A stretch of DNA of 25,879 nucleotides from HGM04593 sp045588485 (GTDB taxonomy: Bacteria > Bacteroidota > Bacteroidia > Bacteroidales > Bacteroidaceae), in assembly GCA_045588485.1 (NCBI GenBank), contig JAZNEI010000012.1:1-25879 (forward strand). The letters run 5' to 3'. Made by a program: the position numbers and the translations under genes. Below are positions 6,568 to 13,198 of the stretch, one piece after another; within the stretch, counting starts at the first letter, position 1; every line of letters begins with the position of its first letter. The notes under the pieces were generated by a model. The model was not told the DNA's origin, did not search any database, and saw nothing but the letters and a program-made list of their open reading frames with translations.

Positions 6568-8392
6568 GTTCTATAATTCTGTCGTTGAGTTTATGAAGAT
6601 CATATTTGTATTTGTCAAGAGGATTGACAAGGCTGTCAAACACCTGAACGAAACCAGAGTACTCTTTCTCGAGGACATTCATGCTGCTGTCAATAACAAA
6701 TGCATAATTATTATAGTCACCTACATAATGCCAGTCTCTATTGCAACTGTCACCGAGGATGTATCCTATTCCAATATCTTCTACAGGGTTTTTTACACCA
6801 AGATACTCTTTGAGCAATGTGGGTGCAATATCATAGTGTGTAGTACGGTGTTCGTAAATCTGCTTTGTCTTTCCTGCATCAAAAATCATTAATGGAACTC
6901 TGATTTGTACAGGCGAGAAGTTACTCCCGTGTCCCCAATAGTTCTTTTTGTTTTCATTGAACTCCTGACCGTGGTCTCCTGTTATAATTATTACAGTGTT
7001 ATCTAACAATCTTTTCTCTTCAAGCTTTGTCAATACTTTTCCTACAAGAGAGTCTATCTGAAACAGTGAATTGCAATAAAGATTCCAAAAAGGCGTGGGG
7101 TCCATCTCGTTGTTCAGCTTGAGGTAATCGGGGAAATCCCATGCAGGCTTGAAGGGTTGGTTCCTTTCTGCCGGCATCTCGCAACCATGTGCAAGATCAT
7201 AGAATAGGAACGAGAAAAAAGGTTCCTTCTTATGATTATCTATATAGTTTGTAAAATCATCTGTGATGTCGCAGTCGCGGTCATAAACAGTCTTTCCTTC
7301 AGATTCGATACGCAGGTTGGGTATATTTGAGAACATCATACGTCCGAATGGTGGATGTACAAGTGACGCACTGGCAAGAACCTGTATATCGTATCCGTTT
7401 GCTATAAGCTGGTTTACGAGCAATGGCTGTGTTCCCGAAATGTCAAGATCGTCCTTGTAACTTGCCGGTAAACTGAAGAACATTCCTATTAGGCTGCCGG
7501 TTGTTCCGTTACTGCTGCTCAAATGGTCCTTGAATTCGGAACATTTTTCCGAGAATGCATGTATGTTAGGTGATACTTCTGCATTCCATGCTCTCTTGTT
7601 CCATGAGTCAATAGCTATAAGTACAATATTCTTTTGAATGGAATCGGGTCGGGCATCAATGGGTGACAATGGATAGGCGAGTCCGGAATTCTTTCCTCCA
7701 CCCATATTCAGTGTCATATCCTTCTTGGATATGACACCAAGCTTCAGCATAAATCTGTTGGCGGTCAATGGTACATTGTAGGGAATTGCCATTGCACTGC
7801 GTTTTACTCCGGGAATCTTTGCTGCATTCGAATATGCGTGGTAAAGGTGTGAGAATACCAATAATATCAATATTGTTATTATTATTGGCTTTGCAGCAAC
7901 ATAGTTGTATCTTCTGAAAATTATACGGCATATAAACCATATTGCAACCATTATTGCCGCAAGCAGTAGTACCTCAAATCCTATTGTTATAAATAAAGAT
8001 GGGTCAAATTGGAATATATCCCCGGCTGCACCGCCGAAAAGCATATCCAATACAAATTCATTTATGTGAAAACGATAAAGCGAATAGACTTTTCCATTGG
8101 CTATGAAAAAAATAACCAAAAGCGTAGACAGACTTACAAGTACAGTGGGATAAAATACTTTGCGTTTACTTATAAATAAAAAAGGAATTGATAATAAGAA
8201 GGGCACTAATGCAAGAAGTGCGGCCTGCGACACTGCTCCCGGTATATAGTAAAGCCAACCGCTGAATCCCATTGTGCTTGCCAAAGATGTTCCCCATATA
8301 TATGATGTAAAGACTATTGCCAATAATAGTGTCAGGCATGTGTAATAGAGGAATCCTATCTTGAAAATGTCGTTTCTACTTTTCTTATCCAT
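6548..8392 (-). CDS. YejM/PbgA-like inner-membrane protein with periplasmic sulfatase-fold domain
   Basis: The 614-residue protein has five membrane segments at about 11-33, 46-73, 80-98, 135-158 and 168-186, then a large alkaline-phosphatase-superfamily domain in the periplasm. This is the DUF3413-plus-sulfatase architecture of YejM/PbgA. The stretch IANGKVYSLYRFHINEFV (98-115) resembles the E. coli one (IDSEVFTRFHLHLNPIV). YejM tunes lipopolysaccharide supply in enterobacteria. Here candidate metal and nucleophile positions are present: Asp262 (IAIDSWN), Thr297/Thr298 (SSNGTTGSL), His402, Asp473-His474 (ITGDHGQEF) and His488 (WGHGS). The DHG motif is replaced in E. coli YejM, so this homologue may be a working phosphotransferase or hydrolase. 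It has its own -7 element upstream. A lipoteichoic-acid-synthase-like role is a less likely reading. Confidence 0.82.
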   Translation of the reverse strand: MDKKSRNDIFKIGFLYYTCLTLLLAIVFTSYIWGTSLASTMGFSGWLYYIPGAVSQAALLALVPFLLSIPFLFISKRKVFYPTVLVSLSTLLVIFFIANGKVYSLYRFHINEFVLDMLFGGAAGDIFQFDPSLFITIGFEVLLLAAIMVAIWFICRIIFRRYNYVAAKPIIITILILLVFSHLYHAYSNAAKIPGVKRSAMAIPYNVPLTANRFMLKLGVISKKDMTLNMGGGKNSGLAYPLSPIDARPDSIQKNIVLIAIDSWNKRAWNAEVSPNIHAFSEKCSEFKDHLSSSNGTTGSLIGMFFSLPASYKDDLDISGTQPLLVNQLIANGYDIQVLASASLVHPPFGRMMFSNIPNLRIESEGKTVYDRDCDITDDFTNYIDNHKKEPFFSFLFYDLAHGCEMPAERNQPFKPAWDFPDYLKLNNEMDPTPFWNLYCNSLFQIDSLVGKVLTKLEEKRLLDNTVIIITGDHGQEFNENKKNYWGHGSNFSPVQIRVPLMIFDAGKTKQIYEHRTTHYDIAPTLLKEYLGVKNPVEDIGIGYILGDSCNRDWHYVGDYNNYAFVIDSSMNVLEKEYSGFVQVFDSLVNPLDKYKYDLHKLNDRIIELNRFYK

Positions 8393-8411
8393 AGCTTTTG
8401 TCTTATAGGTG

Positions 8412-8419
8412 CAAAGGTA
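8412..8419 (-). promoter_or_regulatory. Candidate -7 element of the YejM-like gene
   Basis: The minus strand reads TACCTTTG, an exact TAnnTTTG match 20 bases before the ATG at 8392, in the 83-base gap after the upstream hydrolase gene. No clear -33 TTTG is visible. Confidence 0.5.
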
Positions 8420-8475
8420 ACCGATGTCTAAGTTGCCTTATAAATTTATGATTTGTGCTCTTTTCTCAATATTTA

Positions 8476-9411
8476 TCATTGTTTTATGAAGCGGGTAATA
8501 TGGTCGATAAGTTCGCTCTTTATCGGTAGGTCGGGGCTTTTGTAGGTCTCTAACTGCATGAGCGCATTATCGCTCTCGCAATGTTTCAGTACGTGGTTCA
8601 TATTCTCAATAATATAATACGATGAGAATATGCGTGCCATATATAGCTTCTGCGCCTCTTTTATGCCTACTTGAATATCCTTGTTGCCTTGCAGTATGAG
8701 TACAGGAATTTTTAATTTCGCAATCTCTTGTGCAGGGTCGTAACGGAACCACGATATAAGATAGGGTTGTACGCTTTTGCGGTAGAGTGATGCAAGGTGG
8801 TTGGGTATATATTCGACGGTGCGTCCTTCGCATAACTCTTTGTTTATTTTTGCAGCCTCGTTAAGCAATTGTTCCGATTGCCGGCCTATCTGCTCCTCCA
8901 AAAGAATATATGCCGGGGTACCGCTGCCTGCTATTGAGATAAAAGCATCGATATTACTGCTTTTTCCTGATGCTACCATTCCAATGAGCGACCCCTCGCT
9001 GTGGCCTGCAATGATAACCTTTGTGAAACGGTTGTCTTTGGCAAGCGTGTCGGCCCATGCTACTGCGTCGTCGATGTAATGTTCGAAACGCAACTCTTCT
9101 TCGCTTGTCCCGGCTTCCATGCTCTTGCCGATGCCGCGTTTGTCGTAACGCAGTGTAGCGATGCCCTCTTTGGCAAGTCCTTCGGCCAAATATCGCAAGG
9201 AATTATTCTTGTAGTCTGTGCCTAAACTGTTGCCATCCATGTTTGTAGGTCCGCTACCGGCTATGATAAGTACGATGGGGCAGGGGGTACTGCTCTCGGG
9301 CATAAGTAGCTCTCCGTATATCTTTCCCGTTGGGGTAGATAGGATAAATTCTTGTGCTGTTACACCGAAAAAGGTTGTTATAAATAATATAATGGTTGCT
9401 ATTATTCTCAT
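8476..9411 (-). CDS. Secreted alpha/beta hydrolase
   Basis: This 311-residue protein has a signal peptide (MRIIATIILFITTFFGVTAQ, cleavage near residue 19-20) and an alpha/beta-hydrolase fold. The catalytic triad is complete: Ser138 in the nucleophile elbow AGHSEGSL, Asp245 in LILQGNKDIQV, and His273 in ENMNHVLKH. IAGSGPTNMDGN (50-61) supplies the oxyanion region, and YDKRGIGKS (89-97) is a loop typical of the S9-like dienelactone-hydrolase group common in Bacteroidota. The substrate is unknown, with an ester or short peptide most likely. It lies 47 bases downstream of ddl and has a TATTTTTG (9417-9424) just before its start, so it could be either the last gene of the cassette or independently transcribed. 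A lipase or acyl-peptidase role cannot be told apart. Confidence 0.88.
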   Translation of the reverse strand: MRIIATIILFITTFFGVTAQEFILSTPTGKIYGELLMPESSTPCPIVLIIAGSGPTNMDGNSLGTDYKNNSLRYLAEGLAKEGIATLRYDKRGIGKSMEAGTSEEELRFEHYIDDAVAWADTLAKDNRFTKVIIAGHSEGSLIGMVASGKSSNIDAFISIAGSGTPAYILLEEQIGRQSEQLLNEAAKINKELCEGRTVEYIPNHLASLYRKSVQPYLISWFRYDPAQEIAKLKIPVLILQGNKDIQVGIKEAQKLYMARIFSSYYIIENMNHVLKHCESDNALMQLETYKSPDLPIKSELIDHITRFIKQ

Positions 9412-9458
9412 ATTGTCAAAAATAACAACGGCGCACCGTCTGTGATTGAAAAATCTCT

Positions 9459-10661
9459 TTATTTACCGAACTTTCCACTCATTTTGCCGCCCATCTTTGC
9501 ACCGCCACTTCCGCCTGCTGCAAAGATGTTCTCGCCATAGTTGACAGCCTTGAATCCTGCATCCTGTTTGCGGCGGAAAGCAATCTCAATGAGTTTGTCT
9601 ATCAAAGCACCGAAATTTATACCGCTGTACTCCCACAGATAGAAAGATAGTGAACCGGGAATGGTGTTAATCTCGTTTACGAAAATCTCGCCCGTTGCCT
9701 CGTCGATGATAAAGTCGATACGTGCCACACCATCGCAAGATAGTGCACGGAATGTGTCACAAGCTGCCTGTTGGATAAACTTTGTGCTCTCCTCGGGTAG
9801 ATTGGCAGGAATCTCTCGTACAGTCGAGCGCATACCCTCGGACTGTTTGCCGCCGCCGTTCATATATTTATCCTGATACGAGAGTATCTCGCCACTGCGC
9901 ACGGGAACCTCGCACACCGACGGTTGACACTCGTAGTAGTTACCAAGAACTGCACAGTTAACCTCTTTTAGCTTCTGTACATATTTTTCAATAATTACTC
10001 GGCTTGTGAAAGAGATAGCATAATCGATGGCATCTATTAGCTCCTCGCGGTTGTGTGCAGCACGTATACCAACGCTCGAACCACTGTTGGCAGGTTTTAC
10101 AATGACGGGATAGCCAAGCTTCTCCTCGACCTTTGTAATTGTTGACTCTTTTTTGTCGTCCCACTCTTTGTCGCTGAACCAGCAGTAGTCGACTACGGGG
10201 ATACCGCACTCCTTGAGAATCATCTTCATTGTAATCTTGTCCATTCCATTGGCCGAGGCAAGAGTGTTACAACCGGTATAGGGTATTCCCGAAAACTCCA
10301 TTACTCCTTGGAATGTGCCATCCTCGCAGTTTGTACCGTGTAGTGCAGGCAGAATAACGTCGAGCTTTGCTACAACATCCTTGCCTAAGAAACTTTTTTT
10401 GGTGCGATAAAGGTTTGTGTCGCCGTAGATTGGCTTCATATATACCTCTTCGCACATAGCAAGAAGTTTCTTTGTGTCGCGGTAGTTCGATACATCGAAT
10501 AGTGCCTCGCCGCTGTACCATTTTCCCTCTTTTGTTATGTAGATGGGTATAATATTGTACTTATCCCTATCCATCGCCTGTATTGCTTGATTGGCTGTAA
10601 TTACCGAAATTTCATTCTCGACGGAGCGACCGCCAAAAACTACGCCTACGTTTGTTTTCAT
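9459..10661 (-). CDS. ddl: D-alanine--D-alanine ligase with a Gly/Lys-rich C-terminal tail
   Basis: This 400-residue ATP-grasp enzyme joins two D-Ala to make the terminus of the peptidoglycan stem peptide. The N-terminal GVVFGGRSVENEISVITA is the Ddl signature. YPVIVKPANSGSSVGI is the ATP-grasp nucleotide-binding segment. RIDFIIDEATGEIFVNEINTIPG holds the magnesium ligands, with Asn329-Glu330-Ile331-Asn332. The omega loop carries YQDKY, the tyrosine motif of D-Ala-adding enzymes rather than Van-type D-lactate enzymes. Typical DdlB is about 310-330 residues. This one has an insertion at about 50-90 like the longer clostridial-type Ddl, and ends in an unusual tail, GGSGGAKMGGKMSGKFGK. It lies 32 bases downstream of a MurF-like gene, so the two consecutive steps of stem-peptide completion are encoded together. 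Confidence 0.93.
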   Translation of the reverse strand: MKTNVGVVFGGRSVENEISVITANQAIQAMDRDKYNIIPIYITKEGKWYSGEALFDVSNYRDTKKLLAMCEEVYMKPIYGDTNLYRTKKSFLGKDVVAKLDVILPALHGTNCEDGTFQGVMEFSGIPYTGCNTLASANGMDKITMKMILKECGIPVVDYCWFSDKEWDDKKESTITKVEEKLGYPVIVKPANSGSSVGIRAAHNREELIDAIDYAISFTSRVIIEKYVQKLKEVNCAVLGNYYECQPSVCEVPVRSGEILSYQDKYMNGGGKQSEGMRSTVREIPANLPEESTKFIQQAACDTFRALSCDGVARIDFIIDEATGEIFVNEINTIPGSLSFYLWEYSGINFGALIDKLIEIAFRRKQDAGFKAVNYGENIFAAGGSGGAKMGGKMSGKFGK

Positions 10662-10693
10662 TGTGCTATATATGTTTTTTTGTTTGTTTTCTG

Positions 10694-12241
10694 TTATTTG
10701 AAATTGTCGGGAAGGTCATTCTCGTATAGGACTACATCGCCAACCTTAAGTATGGTTGCCATGTGTGCGCGTGCCTCGGTGAGAGAGTCGGCAAGAAATA
10801 CCTTGTCGTCGGGCATCCCTCCCTCGTCGATGCCGCTTTTAATTGCTTCGCGGTTGGTGGCATTTACCACGATGGCATAGTCGGCACAGGTGGCAATGGT
10901 GCGTCCGAGTTCTCTGTTGGCTTCGGCTTGACGGCTGCCCATCTCGACGAATCCCGGTGTTACGATAATGCGTTTGTTGCCATTGCCTACGCTGAAGTTC
11001 TTTAGTACCTCGAGTGCCATATTCGCACCCATAGGGTTAGAGTTATATGCGTCGTCAAGGATTGTGAGTCCTCCTGTGCGGCTTATCGAGAGACGGTGTT
11101 CAACGGGTTGCAGTCGTGCAATAGCATTCCTCTGTTTATTACGCGGTACGCCAAGGTGGTCGGCAACAGCTATAGAGGCAAGGATGTTCAAAAGGTTACC
11201 TCGACCCAAGAGACGGCTCTCGAAACTCTCCTCTCCCTGTTTGAATGATACTCCGCTACCATTGTAGACAATGTCAGTAGCGCAAAAATCGGCTTTCTGC
11301 TCGACTGCATATTTAAGCACCTTGCAATGACTTGTCGTGCCTTTGTATTCTCTTATCAACCGAGAGTCGAAATTTATAACTCCAAGGCCGTCAGAGGGCA
11401 GTGAGTCGATAAGCTCGAATTTCGTTTTTTGTATGTTCTCGACGCATTTGAATGTCTCTAAATGCATTTCTCCTACTGCTGTGACAATACCTATTGTCGG
11501 CTCTACAAGGTCGCAAATCTCTTTGATGTCGTTCTCTTGTTTGGCACCCATCTCTACGATAAACACCTGATGATAGGGACGCAACTGCTCGCGTATTGTA
11601 CGCACAACTCCCAAAAGGGTATTGAAATTACCGGGTGTCACTAGCACGTTGTATTTTTCGGCCAGGAGGCATGCAAGATAGTTTTTTGTACTTGTCTTAC
11701 CAAAGCTACCGGTTACACCTATAATAATTAACCCTTTGTGCGAACGGATGATGCTTTTTGCATCGTTGTAATAGTATCTGTTGATGCCTTTTTCTATTGG
11801 GGTGTTTATTAGGTTGGCAAGCAGCATTATAAAATTCGACAAAGCAATGGCTGCGCCGATTATAATCTTTGCGTAACTGCCTGCAAAAATTAACGCGAGT
11901 GTTGCTATTATTGCAAATAGTATAATATTTGTGGCAAAGAGCCGCTTTACACGCATTGTGTACACAAGCGGAGTCTTGAATTTCTCTCTTAGTGCGTCGG
12001 CCAAGGCTACAATAGTTACACCCGAAATGCATCCCAATCCGTAATAGTCGGGTAAAAAAGCCGATAAAAGAGCCAGCAGTGTATAGACTCTTTTTGCCGA
12101 GATGATATTCTTTGGCATAAGCCAACGGAAATAGCGGCTATAGCGGTAGGAGCTAAGCTGAAACATGTGTATGTCGTACTTCGCAATAATAAGGTAGGTT
12201 ATTGTTGCGATTGCCGCATATATGACATTGAATTTTTCCAT
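10694..12241 (-). CDS. MurF-like Mur ligase with N-terminal membrane domain
   Basis: The product is a Mur ligase (515 residues from the ATG at 12241) most like UDP-MurNAc-tripeptide--D-Ala-D-Ala ligase, the step that adds the Ddl product to the precursor. About 145 N-terminal residues form hydrophobic segments at roughly 4-22, 52-80 and 101-145, so the enzyme is probably tied to the inner membrane, whereas classical MurF is soluble and about 450 residues. The ATP-binding loop GSFGKTST is at 178-185 and VEMGAKQENDI follows near 229. The MurF-type DDAYNSNP is at 396-403. An in-frame TTG at 12247 would overlap the hydrolase stop codon, but I prefer the ATG, 2 bases after that stop. Its place directly before ddl supports the substrate. 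The genuine dcw-cluster MurF is expected elsewhere, and an extra or substitute role here is inference. Confidence 0.88.
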   Translation of the reverse strand: MEKFNVIYAAIATITYLIIAKYDIHMFQLSSYRYSRYFRWLMPKNIISAKRVYTLLALLSAFLPDYYGLGCISGVTIVALADALREKFKTPLVYTMRVKRLFATNIILFAIIATLALIFAGSYAKIIIGAAIALSNFIMLLANLINTPIEKGINRYYYNDAKSIIRSHKGLIIIGVTGSFGKTSTKNYLACLLAEKYNVLVTPGNFNTLLGVVRTIREQLRPYHQVFIVEMGAKQENDIKEICDLVEPTIGIVTAVGEMHLETFKCVENIQKTKFELIDSLPSDGLGVINFDSRLIREYKGTTSHCKVLKYAVEQKADFCATDIVYNGSGVSFKQGEESFESRLLGRGNLLNILASIAVADHLGVPRNKQRNAIARLQPVEHRLSISRTGGLTILDDAYNSNPMGANMALEVLKNFSVGNGNKRIIVTPGFVEMGSRQAEANRELGRTIATCADYAIVVNATNREAIKSGIDEGGMPDDKVFLADSLTEARAHMATILKVGDVVLYENDLPDNFK

Positions 12242-12243
12242 AA

Positions 12244-13002
12244 TCAATCAATTTTAAAAAAGTTTTTCATTACTGCTGCAAAGAGTCCGGCATTCTCGAG
12301 GAAAGAGAAGTGCCCTGTTCCGTGTGCAATTACAAGTCCTGCATCGGGGATGAGGCGCTCCATCGTCTTTGCGTCGCTCAGCGGGGTTGCGGTATCAAGG
12401 TTTCCCCAAAAGAGCAGTGTAGGTGCTTTAATATTGGGCATGAGATGCGTGAGGTCTTCGTTTACTACTTTCGAAAGTATGGCACGCATCATTGGCGAGG
12501 CATTGTTGTAATCGCTCGACCCTGCACCCTTTCGGCGTTTCTCGATTATCTCTTGTGCCATCTTCTTTGGCAGAAAGGTGCTGCACAACCACTTTAACAG
12601 TTTGAATGTATATACCTTATAATAATATTTCAGAGGACGTTTAGGCTTTACACCGGCTGCGTCTACAAGAACTACACGGCTCACTTCGTTGCGCGACGCA
12701 AATATTATGCTTATTCGTCCGCCGAAAGAGTGTCCGACAAGAGCCGGACGTTCTATGCCCTGCTCCTTGACAAAAGCCTCTACCATACGGGTGTACTCTT
12801 CGGTACCCCACACCTCGGATGGCTCGTCCGATGCTCCAAAGCCGGGAAAATCGAAATTGTAGACACTGTATTTCTGTGCCAACAGTTGTTGCAGCGCTTT
12901 GAATATCTCGTGCGTGCATCCCCATCCGTGCAGCAGCAGTACGGGATTGCCTTCGCCTTGTTTTTCTATGTATATTTTATGGTTGTTATATGTGAAAATC
13001 AT
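12244..13002 (-). CDS. Cytoplasmic alpha/beta hydrolase in the murF-ddl cassette
   Basis: The 252-residue protein has no signal peptide. It shows the fold's landmarks: LLLHGWGCTHE (22-32, oxyanion hole), YNFDFPGFGASD (48-59), nucleophile Ser92 in VGHSFGGR, Asp203 in LFWGNLDTATP, and His231 in HGTGHFSFLE. It belongs to the broad MhpC/BioH-like group, and no substrate can be read from the sequence. It is the first gene of the cassette, its stop codon lying 2 bases before the MurF-like ATG, so translation is probably coupled. A role in processing a cell-wall or amino-acid ester is a guess from context. Confidence 0.9.
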   Translation of the reverse strand: MIFTYNNHKIYIEKQGEGNPVLLLHGWGCTHEIFKALQQLLAQKYSVYNFDFPGFGASDEPSEVWGTEEYTRMVEAFVKEQGIERPALVGHSFGGRISIIFASRNEVSRVVLVDAAGVKPKRPLKYYYKVYTFKLLKWLCSTFLPKKMAQEIIEKRRKGAGSSDYNNASPMMRAILSKVVNEDLTHLMPNIKAPTLLFWGNLDTATPLSDAKTMERLIPDAGLVIAHGTGHFSFLENAGLFAAVMKNFFKID

Positions 13003-13033
13003 AATGTCTGGTAATACTCGCCCTAAATTCCTG

Positions 13034-13041
13034 CGAAGATA
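13034..13041 (-). promoter_or_regulatory. Candidate -7 element of the hydrolase-murF-ddl cassette
   Basis: The minus strand reads TATCTTCG, within a 13-base TTGCTATCTTCGC (13045-13033) that recurs in opposite orientation at the mutS2 promoter (13170-13182). It gives a leader of about 25 bases. No -33 TTG is clear. Confidence 0.45.
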
Positions 13042-13150
13042 GCAAGAAGTAATGTAAAAAGTGCGAGTTTGCCCGTTTTTTTAGAAAAATATTTAGAAGT
13101 GAATTTGTCTTTATGGGATTCACATTTTAAACTCCCCAATCGATTTTATA

Positions 13151-13181
13151 TTGTTTATATAGTCGCTTTTTGCTATCTTCG
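13151..13181 (+). promoter_or_regulatory. Candidate mutS2 promoter
   Basis: TTG at 13151-13153 and TATCTTCG at 13174-13181 match the Bacteroidota -33/-7 pattern with 20 bases between them (one mismatch in TAnnTTTG). The ATG follows 17 bases after the -7 element. Confidence 0.55.
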
Positions 13182-13198
13182 CGCAGAAATTGTGATTT

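Noticed and set aside
9459..10661. Van-type D-Ala-D-Lac or D-Ala-D-Ser ligase (glycopeptide resistance)
   Set aside because: The omega loop has the YxxKY tyrosine motif typical of D-Ala-D-Ala ligases, and there are no vanH, vanX or vanRS homologues nearby.
12167..12511. Plus-strand reading frame (114 codons) across the hydrolase/MurF junction
   Set aside because: It is antisense to two well-supported genes and lacks any domain or promoter.
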